From JBOGUF01 sp050696075 (GTDB lineage Bacteria; Chloroflexota; Chloroflexia; Thermomicrobiales; UBA6265), in the NCBI GenBank assembly GCA_050696075.1, contig JBOGUF010000045.1, positions 16,909 to 80,908 on the forward strand: a DNA stretch of 64,000 bases. Direction: 5' to 3'. Made by a program: the position numbers and the translations under genes. Under the pieces are notes generated by a model. The model had not been told where the DNA came from, did not search any database, and saw only the letters and a program-made list of their open reading frames with translations. The first letter of the stretch is position 1. The number at the start of each line of letters is the position of its first letter. Shown here one piece after another: positions 9,201-14,907 of this stretch.

Positions 9201-11414
9201 CCGACGATGGAGCTGGGCGTCGACATTTCGGACCTCGGCGTCGTCCACATGCGCAACGTCCCGCGCACGCCCGCCAACTACGCGCAACGCAGCGGGCGTG
9301 CCGGCCGTGGCGGAAAGCCGGCGCTCGTCCTCACCTTCGCCAGCCAGGGCAACGCGCACGACCAGTACTTCTTCCGTCGGCGGCAGGCGATGATCGCCGG
9401 ATCCGTCGCACCTAATCGCATGGATCTCGGCAACCGGGAGCTGGTCGAGGCGCACCTCCACTCCGTCTGGCTCGCCGCAATTGGTCTCTCCCTGGGCAAT
9501 TCGGTCGCCGATGTCCTCGACCTCGGCCAGCTGAACTTCCCGATCGAGGCTGAGAAGTGGGCGAATCTGCTTCGGACGACGGAGAGCCATCGGTCCGATG
9601 TCGTTGCCGCTTTCCGCGAGATCACCGCCGCCGACCCGACCATTACCTCCGCCGACTGGTTTACCGACGAATGGCTGGTCCAGACCGTCAGGGACGCGCC
9701 CGACGCGTTGAATGTTGCCTTTGAGCGTTGGCGCGATCTGTACCGGGCCGCTGTCGCCCTCCGCGACGAGGCCCGCCGCAAGATCGATCTGCCGCGATTG
9801 CCGCGAAAAGATCGCCAGGACGCCGAACGCCAGGAGCAGGAAGCGAAACGCGAAGTCGATCTCCTCTTGAATCAGGGCGATTACACCGAATCGGACTTCT
9901 ACCCCTATCGCTACCTCGCAACCGAAGGCTTCCTCCCCGGCTACAACTTCCCGCGATTGCCACTCCGCGTCTTGGTCTCAGTGCGGGACAGCGCCCAATC
10001 GATCGATAGGCCGCGCTTTCTCGGCCTCTCTGAGTTCGGTCCCTGGAATGTCATCTACCATGAGGGGCGCAAGCACCGCGTATCGTCCTGTATCGTGCCT
10101 CCGGGCGGTTTCGACGCCCGCATCACCAGCGCCCGGCTCTGCAACGAGTGCGGCTACGTCCATCCCGCCAGCGAGGGACCGGTCGATCTCTGCGTCTGTT
10201 GCGGCACGATCCTCGATGCGAAGACATCTGAGTATCCACAGGCACTGCTGGAGCAGCCGACGGCGAAAGCACGCCAGCAGGAGCGGATCTCCTCAGATGA
10301 GGAGGAACGTGCCCGCGAGGGGTATCACATTACGACCCACTACCGCTTCTCGCCGGGGGCGAGTGCCCGTCGTGCCGAGGCGCGAGACGCCTCCGGCGAA
10401 TGGTCGCTCCTGGAGATCGAATACGCGCCTCGTGCGGAGCTTTGGCGCATCAACCACGGCTGGCGTCGATCCGCGGCGCGGGCCGGGTTTACGATCGATG
10501 CCGAACGTGGCCGGTGGGGTAAGCGCGAGGACGACGATCTTGAAGGTGAAAACGGAGACGAGCCAGGACTCCAGACCGTGAGAACCGGGGTCAAGACCTA
10601 CGTCACCGACAGCCGCAACATCCTCCTGTTGCGCCCCATTGCTCCCTCCGCACAGAACGAGGCATTCCTGAAGAGCCTTGCCTTCGCCTTGCAGCGAGGC
10701 ATCCAGGTGGCATACCAGGTCGAGGAGAGCGAAGTCGCCATTGAGCTGATCGGCGAAGGCAGCCACCTTCGATTGCTACTCTGGGAAGCCGCGGAGGGCG
10801 GCACTGGTGTTTGGGAGCGAATGTTGGAGGAGCCGGACTCGTTCGCCGAAGTCGCGAAGGAGGCGCTCCAGGTCTGTCACTTCGATCCAGAGACCGGAGA
10901 GCCGGATGCGGAATGGGGCCGCCGCTGCAAGTACGCTTGCTATGACTGCCTGCTCAGCTACAGCAATCAGTTGGAACACCGATTCCTCAACCGGCATCTT
11001 GTCAAGGACTATCTCCGTGAACTAGCCACGTCGAGAGTCCAGAGTGCGACGGCGGGCCGCCCCTATGACGAGCAGTACCGATGGCTGCTCGACCGCATCG
11101 ACCCGGCTTCCAGCCTGGAACGCGAGTTCGTCGCATTCCTCCATGCGGAGAAGCTTCGCTTGCCGGACTTCGCCCAGCACCGGCCGCGCTCCGACGTGCC
11201 TGTCCAACCAGACTTCTACTACGAACGCGATGGTCTGAACGGAGTCTGTGTCTTTGTCGACGGCCCTCACCACGACACCCCAACTCAAACAGCCAAGGAC
11301 CAGGAGCTACGAGATGCCCTCGCTGACGAAGGCTTTCGCGTCGTCGTCATCCGGCACGGCCGACCCTTCGACGAGCAGGTCGCACGATACCCCGACGTGT
11401 TCGGCCCCGGTTGA
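6246..11414 (+). CDS. Large DEAD/DEAH helicase with DUF1998 and C-terminal nuclease-like domain (DruE/DISARM-like)
   Basis: A 1722-residue superfamily 2 helicase. Walker A (STGTGSGKS) is near residue 105, the DELH Walker B box near 222 and the GTSAT motif III near 255. The second RecA lobe shows SPTMELGVDISDL and QRSGRAGRGG near 980-1020. Cys pairs suggest zinc sites near 454 (CRDCG), 575 (CLRC) and 1298 (CNECG...CVCCG). The DUF1998 signature (CKYACYDCLLSYSNQLEH) is near 1560. The last 110 residues carry VQPDFYYE...VCVFVDGPHHD, like the PD-(D/E)XK/Vsr-type nucleases fused to this family. ATG 6246 follows GGGAGGG at 6234-6240; the frame is open upstream. This architecture is shared by DruE of Druantia and related DISARM-like helicases. 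With the methyltransferase it probably forms an anti-phage restriction module. Confidence 0.9.
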   Translation: MSLDVFALRDRVVGEYRDYFESFVRILDERIDGFVRDSLRDGELWPDAVLQLNPAYERGQTLGELANQGLIARETARFFGPNLRLHRHQEEALGIAQCSEPYIVSTGTGSGKSLTYLLPIVDHVFRHNPDRPTVRAVIVYPMNALVNSQIDALEHFKRENWPDSPLHFARYTGQERDAEREAIINNPPHILLTNYVMLEYMLLRPHERTLLRTATKELSFLVIDELHVYRGRQGADVAMLTRRVRQKAGQDIQLVGTSATIATGGSRDDRQARIADVGSTLFGVRVPAANVVDETLQRIAAVAVPRTQAELRTAVQLPPPAPSDAGVRNHPLAAWLEETFGLQEEDGRLIRREPVTFTDGLKRLVEASGLPTDLCRERLMAALEAGNAVRTNTGDPLFAFRLHQFLASGSSVYATIEQPDSRQLTLAGQFVAPDEDDIEEGSAGEQPKLLYPLAFCRDCGQEYYLVSRADLDGGERLLPRLPLLNAPDDELPGMYGFFAVETGDLWPEETPGDTRRLTQLPEFWFEQRKSGPKVRQRYEEHIPLELWAHPSGAVSWEPVQGAVHGWFQARPLMLCLRCRASYTLRDKSDFRKLATLSQTGRSTATTILSNAAVGGLRAAHPEDRGGNKVLSFTDNRQDASLQAGHLNDFAQITLLRGALSRALTEQDELTFSRLGPAILAALGPKPEEFMREPVDSGPGHDSARAVMVNLLTYRAFEDLRRAWRIAQPNLEQVGLLSLRYAGMEELALDDARWSDVPVLAAASGHKRWEVLQAILDHLRGLLVIDAECLQAESTRELVNRANQWLRTPWSIDRRERLRESVIARLPGIGMPEHDRDSTIGLSYRSTLGRYLRSRHTWDLPSDLSATDVDAMVLGIVAVLRGHVLTVVTKDGEDYGVQIKADVVRWQRGDGRAAGLDPVRARALHKRRLEMLSTEPNAFFSRLYQEPSRLLAGITGAEHTGQVDRETRLVREREFKAGQLAAMFCSPTMELGVDISDLGVVHMRNVPRTPANYAQRSGRAGRGGKPALVLTFASQGNAHDQYFFRRRQAMIAGSVAPNRMDLGNRELVEAHLHSVWLAAIGLSLGNSVADVLDLGQLNFPIEAEKWANLLRTTESHRSDVVAAFREITAADPTITSADWFTDEWLVQTVRDAPDALNVAFERWRDLYRAAVALRDEARRKIDLPRLPRKDRQDAERQEQEAKREVDLLLNQGDYTESDFYPYRYLATEGFLPGYNFPRLPLRVLVSVRDSAQSIDRPRFLGLSEFGPWNVIYHEGRKHRVSSCIVPPGGFDARITSARLCNECGYVHPASEGPVDLCVCCGTILDAKTSEYPQALLEQPTAKARQQERISSDEEERAREGYHITTHYRFSPGASARRAEARDASGEWSLLEIEYAPRAELWRINHGWRRSAARAGFTIDAERGRWGKREDDDLEGENGDEPGLQTVRTGVKTYVTDSRNILLLRPIAPSAQNEAFLKSLAFALQRGIQVAYQVEESEVAIELIGEGSHLRLLLWEAAEGGTGVWERMLEEPDSFAEVAKEALQVCHFDPETGEPDAEWGRRCKYACYDCLLSYSNQLEHRFLNRHLVKDYLRELATSRVQSATAGRPYDEQYRWLLDRIDPASSLEREFVAFLHAEKLRLPDFAQHRPRSDVPVQPDFYYERDGLNGVCVFVDGPHHDTPTQTAKDQELRDALADEGFRVVVIRHGRPFDEQVARYPDVFGPG

Positions 11415-11649
11415 AGCCTCACCTCGTATCTGCGTCAACTCATGCGAAGCCCCGTTTGCTCACAGCATGGTGACAAAGTGAGGTGAGCTGCCCCAGTGGT
11501 CGCACGACACGCCAGGGCAGCGGCTTCCCGTGCGCGCGTATGAGGGACAGGGGCAGGGCTGATTAGCGCGTCGCCGGCGGCGTATTCTTCGAAATCATTA
11601 GCAGTTTGCGCAACTCTGCATGCTGGCGCATGCGAGAGAAGGCAGCGAG

Positions 11650-12255
11650 ATGGGTGGCTACGGATCAGGCACCAGGCTCTTCAAGAAACCATCGACCGAC
11701 CGGGCGTTCGCGCTCGACGTGCGCCAGCTTGCGCGACGCGGCGGACTGGCGCCCGGCGACCACACCTACACGTGGCCCGGTCTCCTCGGCGATGCGGTGG
11801 TTGCATACTCCGTCGAAGGCGACACGCTGACCCTCGCGTACCAGATCAGTTCGCCATTCGACGGCGATCGGCACGTGCGGCAGCCGGTCGCGCTGGTCCG
11901 CACGCCCTGTCACTACGGGGGCGAGCGCCCGTGGTTTGCGTGTCCAGGTTGCGGCGGTCGCGTCGCCGTCCTACACCTGCTTGGACTGCACTTCCGTTGC
12001 CGACGTTGCCACGGCTTGGTCTACGCCTCGACACGCGAGGACCAGGGACGGCGCCAGTTCCGCAAGGCCAACCGCCTGCGCGCCCAGCTCGGCGCTCCGC
12101 CGGTCCTGGGCCTCATTCCTCGACGGCCGGCGTGGCTGAGTTGGCGCCGGTACTGGCGCACCGTTGACCGCATTCGAGAACTGGACGCCCAATACCTCGA
12201 CGGGATGGACGCCCACGTTGCGACCTTGCGCCAGGCCGCAGGACTCGACACGTGA
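11650..12255 (+). CDS. Small zinc-ribbon protein, MGGYGSG family, unknown function
   Basis: About 200 residues beginning MGGYGSGTR, a start shared by a family of small hypothetical proteins that I recognise from mobile regions but cannot assign a function to. The middle has a zinc ribbon, CPGCGG followed 20 residues later by CRRCHGLVY. The C-terminal part is basic (RRQFRKANRLRAQLG, then WLSWRRYWRTVDRIREL). ATG 11650 is chosen because it gives the conserved MGGYGSG start; the frame extends 10 codons further to 11620. The gene stands alone on the plus strand after a 235-bp gap that holds only short inverted repeats (CTCACCTC near 11419 with GAGGTGAG near 11480). A nucleic-acid-binding accessory role is plausible but unproven. 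Confidence 0.65.
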   Translation: MGGYGSGTRLFKKPSTDRAFALDVRQLARRGGLAPGDHTYTWPGLLGDAVVAYSVEGDTLTLAYQISSPFDGDRHVRQPVALVRTPCHYGGERPWFACPGCGGRVAVLHLLGLHFRCRRCHGLVYASTREDQGRRQFRKANRLRAQLGAPPVLGLIPRRPAWLSWRRYWRTVDRIRELDAQYLDGMDAHVATLRQAAGLDT

Positions 12256-12959
12256 GTTCCGCATGGGCTTCAGAATCGTCGCGTACCTGCGAGAGAGGCG
12301 CGAGGGAACCCCTCCCCACCCCGCACATTCGGACAATCCACGAAAAGTCCTCCCGTACACGGGAGGGCTAGGGGGGAGCGGCACGATCCCTCGATGCGAC
12401 GGGAGCTTGTGAGCCCAAGCGATTGGATGTGCAGGTCGGGTCTGGTAGATCGCTCGTCGATATGCACGGACGGGCCATCCCCGGCCACTCTCGCGCCGCA
12501 TCTGCAACACGACGCCTCGTTCTCCACCGGGGACGGAAGGAGAGGAATCAACCGCCTGCTAGATCGAAACGGCTGCTGTCGCCATTCGATGGGAGCTTAT
12601 CGGCGCTCTGACGCCACGTCCCGGCGATTCCGCTTTCATCTGAGCAGAGCACAGGTGGCTGCACATCACCATATTCAATGTGCGACCGATAATGCGTCTG
12701 TTGCTGGGGTGCTCGGGGCAACAAGATGCTGTGTCAGGCGGACGTGTTTGCACGGTTCAGCAGGAAGGGCTGTCCTCCTGTCCATGATCCGCTCGCTGCG
12801 TAATATCCTCCGGCCTCCCCGCCTCCCGGCGACTCGGATGAAAAAAGAAGGATGGGTATGGGGAGCAGGGCAGAGGCAAGTCAGATGCCGGGTCGATGCG
12901 TGGCGGCGACGGGTGCCGAGTGAGGGAAGCGGTGAACCTCCGCTTCCCTCGGGTGGTGG
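12256..12959. other. Gene-free 0.7 kb stretch in the island, with hairpins
   Basis: No frame here resembles a real protein. The open frames that exist are short, Arg-rich and lack ribosome sites. A 7-bp hairpin (CCTCCCG, loop TACA, CGGGAGG) lies at 12349-12366, about 95 bp after the zinc-ribbon gene, and could terminate it. A longer hairpin at 12922-12950 is listed separately. The stretch could be a decayed gene or an insertion site; nothing further is evident. Confidence 0.5.
12922..12950 (-). terminator. Strong hairpin just downstream of the 12960-13547 gene
   Basis: A perfect 11-bp stem (GAGGGAAGCGG / CCGCTTCCCTC) with a 7-nt loop lies 10 nt past the stop codon of the minus-strand gene. 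There is no U-run after it, so it may be a transcript-stabilising or weak terminator hairpin. Confidence 0.5.
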
Positions 12960-13547
12960 TTAGTGGTCCGGCTGCACGCCGAAGAGCGCCAGGCAGCGGG
13001 CAAGCTGCGGCTCGTTCGCCGTGCCGTAGAAGAAGTGATAGCGCAGCGCGCCATCGTGGGCCGGCTTGACCACCCAGCAGGCGGGACCGGTCACGAAGAC
13101 GTGCGGGTGATCGAACAGGTCATCCGGGCCGGCCTCGGGCCGATAGACAACCTCCCAGCCGTTCGCCCTGACCTGGAAGTGCGGACAGTCGCGGGTGTAG
13201 GTGACGCTGGCCGCGCCGATGGCCTTCGCCTGGGCGAGGGCGAGTTGCATCAGCTTGGGTTTGCCGATGAGGTCGCAGCCATGCAGGGTGGCCAGGTCGA
13301 CGGTCACGGGCACGTGGCGGATGAGCTCATCGCTGTAGGCGTCGGCGCGGCCGGCGCGGTGGGCGTAGTCGCTGCCGTGGGTGTGTCGATCGAGCGGGGC
13401 GTTCAGGCTGGCATGGATGGCATCGCGCATGGTGCGCAGCGCGGCGAGGCCGCCGGCGACCTGGGGCGCTTCGCGGGCACCGTCCCGAAACCCGCGGCGG
13501 TAGGCGTCCGCGTACTCGTCGGCAAGGGCCAGATCGTAACCGATCAT
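12960..13547 (-). CDS. Hypothetical accessory protein, 195 residues
   Basis: The frame is open to 13817, but the coding-like part begins at ATG 13547 (MIGYDLALADEYADAY), preceded by AAAGGA about 10 nt upstream. I recognise no family. The sequence has an acidic/aromatic N-terminus with two YADAYRRG-like segments (also RADAYSDE), a central region with a Cys-His pair (DCPHFQVRANGWEVVYRP), and an Asp/His-rich C-terminus (DLFDHPHVFVTG). There is no signal peptide or membrane segment. It lies downstream of, and on the same strand as, the SWIM-finger gene, with 229 bp and two strong hairpins between them. Such small genes are typical cargo or accessory functions of integrative elements. Confidence 0.55.
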   Translation of the reverse strand: MIGYDLALADEYADAYRRGFRDGAREAPQVAGGLAALRTMRDAIHASLNAPLDRHTHGSDYAHRAGRADAYSDELIRHVPVTVDLATLHGCDLIGKPKLMQLALAQAKAIGAASVTYTRDCPHFQVRANGWEVVYRPEAGPDDLFDHPHVFVTGPACWVVKPAHDGALRYHFFYGTANEPQLARCLALFGVQPDH

Positions 13548-13604
13548 CGTCAGGCATCCTTTCACGCATAGGGGACGTTGCGATCGGGAGAGCGCCGCCG
13601 GCTG

Positions 13605-13632
13605 GGCGGGGACACGGCGCCATGTCCCCGCC
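13605..13632. repeat. 10-bp perfect inverted repeat in the leader of the 12960-13547 gene
   Basis: GGCGGGGACA and TGTCCCCGCC flank an 8-nt loop (13615-13622). It lies about 60 bp upstream of the ATG at 13547 on the minus strand, so it could be a transcript hairpin or an operator. No known riboswitch fold is recognised. Confidence 0.45.
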
Positions 13633-13741
13633 GTGCGGCGCGTCGTCGCGTCAACCTCGCTGGGGCAGGTGGTCAGGCGGCTGGCCGTCGGACCTGGCAT
13701 GCGATCACACCGGACGAATCGCGCCGAGCCGGGGGCGAGGA

Positions 13742-13767
13742 GGGAGCGACCGGCGTTGGTCGCTCCC
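13742..13767 (-). terminator. Hairpin downstream of SWIM-finger gene
   Basis: GGGAGCGACC / GGTCGCTCCC form a perfect 10-bp stem with a 6-nt loop, starting 9 nt past the stop of the minus-strand gene that ends at 13777. There is no clear U-tract. Position and strength resemble the hairpin at 12922-12950 after the neighbouring gene. Confidence 0.5.
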
Positions 13768-13776
13768 CGGTGAGGG

Positions 13777-14223
13777 CTAGGCCGCGATCCGGAGATCGCA
13801 CGGTTCGTCGGCGGCACGGGCCGCCATCCGCTCGATCAGAGCGATGGCGCGGTCGGCCGTTGCCTGCTCGCCGTCCCGCTGCGTGTCATCAGCCCGTGCG
13901 GGCCGTCGAAACGGGATGACGTTGGCCGGGGCGGGTGGCTCCGGCTCGGGATCGAGGTCGAGCATGCCCTGCCGGTGCCAGTAGAGCGCGCGGTGCTTAC
14001 ACACCGGATCGCCGCCCAGCATGGCCGCCTCGCACGTGCAGTCGCGGCCGTCCGTCTCGTAGGCGACGCCGTCGCGGGTGCCGCTCGTGGCGATCCACTG
14101 GCCGGAGCCGGAGAGCTGCCGCACTTGGAGTCCGTCGGCCAGCGCCCGCTTCAGCGCCGCCTGCCAGCGCTCCGGCGTGGCGATCCGGCGGCGTGGGGTG
14201 GGAACAACTGCCTGTGTTTGCAT
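13777..14223 (-). CDS. SWIM-type zinc-finger protein, accessory region
   Basis: 148 residues. The centre carries a SWIM-like zinc-binding pattern (DCTCEAAMLGGDPVCKHR), i.e. CxC then CxH, within a segment that starts GQWIATSGT and GVAYETDG. SWIM fingers are found in DNA- or protein-binding accessory proteins. The N-terminus is basic (RRRIATPERWQAALKRAL) and the C-terminus is Ala-rich and helical. ATG 14223 lies about 270 nt downstream of a strong minus-strand promoter at 14497-14525, so its transcript would have a long structured leader. It is probably cotranscribed with or followed by the hypothetical gene at 12960-13547. Role in the element unknown. Confidence 0.7.
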   Translation of the reverse strand: MQTQAVVPTPRRRIATPERWQAALKRALADGLQVRQLSGSGQWIATSGTRDGVAYETDGRDCTCEAAMLGGDPVCKHRALYWHRQGMLDLDPEPEPPAPANVIPFRRPARADDTQRDGEQATADRAIALIERMAARAADEPCDLRIAA

Positions 14224-14267
14224 AGTGGTATCCTTCCCGTGCTCAATCCTGCGAGGGCGTGAGCGTG

Positions 14268-14300
14268 AGCCCCTGACGTGTGCCTAGCGCGTCGGGGGCT
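14268..14300. repeat. Hairpin in the leader of the SWIM-finger gene
   Basis: AGCCCCTGACG and CGTCGGGGGCT form an 11-bp stem with one G-T wobble and an 11-nt loop. It sits 45-77 bp upstream of the SWIM gene start on the minus strand, downstream of its promoter. It could attenuate or stabilise that transcript. Confidence 0.4.
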
Positions 14301-14496
14301 TTGTCGTCTGTGCCGGTGGCCGCTTTGGTTTTGGCTCTTCTGCCTTAGCCCGGTCGGCCGCTCCTTCTAATCCCCGCGACAGGCGACGCGCCGCCTGCCC
14401 GATGCCGGGTGCTTGTCCGGTGGTGCTGCTCGATGGGCGGCTCCTTTGCTTTGGGGCGGGTACCGGGTGTGGGGATCCTCCCCACTTGCCAAAGAC

Positions 14497-14525
14497 ATGA
14501 TACATCTTTGATCTATCTCTGTCAA
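14497..14525 (-). promoter_or_regulatory. Sigma-70-type promoter for the minus-strand accessory genes
   Basis: Read on the minus strand: TTGACA (14525-14520), a 17-nt spacer, TATCAT (14502-14497). This near-consensus promoter points toward the SWIM-finger gene. It is divergent from a second promoter 30 bp away with identical hexamers and spacing. Confidence 0.75.
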
Positions 14526-14554
14526 TAGGAATACTGCACAATTGCGGCAATGAA

Positions 14555-14583
14555 TTGACATAGTACGATCTTTCCCTTATCAT
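14555..14583 (+). promoter_or_regulatory. Sigma-70-type promoter for the XRE regulator and recombinase
   Basis: TTGACA (14555-14560), a 17-nt spacer, TATCAT (14578-14583). The hexamers are the same as those of the divergent promoter at 14497-14525. The expected transcript starts near 14590, about 55 nt before the XRE gene. The divergent pair next to a repressor-type gene resembles a mobile-element control switch. Confidence 0.75.
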
Positions 14584-14644
14584 GTTACCGGCAACGTTCG
14601 GGCAGATGACGCAACGATGCGACATCGCGGGAGGTGTGACGGGG

Positions 14645-14887
14645 ATGCACGTGGACGGGGGGCTGTTGCGCCGGGCGCGGATTCGGCGCGCGCTCTCCCA
14701 GGCCGAGCTCGCCGAGGCGGCCGGCATCAACCGGATGACGGTCAGTCGGCTGGAGATGGGACGGGGGGAAGCGGTCCAGGCGGCGACGCTGCGCAAGCTT
14801 GCCGGCACGCTCGATGTCGAGCCAGGGGACTTGATTGACTGGCCAGCCGAGGAAAGCCGCGGGCAGGTGGCCGACCGCAGCAATTGA
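14645..14887 (+). CDS. XRE-family helix-turn-helix regulator
   Basis: 80 residues, almost entirely one XRE/Cro-type HTH (IRRALSQAELAEAAGINRMT then VSRLEMGRG, residues about 12-42), followed by TLRKLAGTLDVEPGDLIDW. Such single-domain regulators control lysogeny-like or transfer decisions in integrated elements. ATG 14645 is chosen because it follows GGGAGG by about 10 nt and places the HTH at the usual distance from the start; GTG 14636 is in frame but too close to the ribosome site. The gene lies directly downstream of promoter 14555-14583. Its stop is 20 nt from the recombinase ATG, so the two are probably cotranscribed. It likely regulates the divergent promoters just upstream, though no operator is proven. 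Confidence 0.85.
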   Translation: MHVDGGLLRRARIRRALSQAELAEAAGINRMTVSRLEMGRGEAVQAATLRKLAGTLDVEPGDLIDWPAEESRGQVADRSN

Positions 14888-14907
14888 CCGCAGTAAGGAC
14901 GGCAGCT

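Noticed and set aside
1..11414. BREX or classical type I/ISP restriction system
   Set aside because: No pglZ, brxA/B/C, hsdS or hsdR genes are present; only methyltransferase and DUF1998 helicase components are seen.
12394..12963. 189-codon plus-strand frame in the gene-free stretch
   Set aside because: Cys/Arg-rich, no ribosome site, no family; overlaps a hairpin. Left as non-coding.
14284..14505. Possible 73-residue basic peptide on the minus strand
   Set aside because: Its only ATG (14505) lies upstream of the start point expected from the strong promoter at 14497-14525, so it would not be on that transcript.
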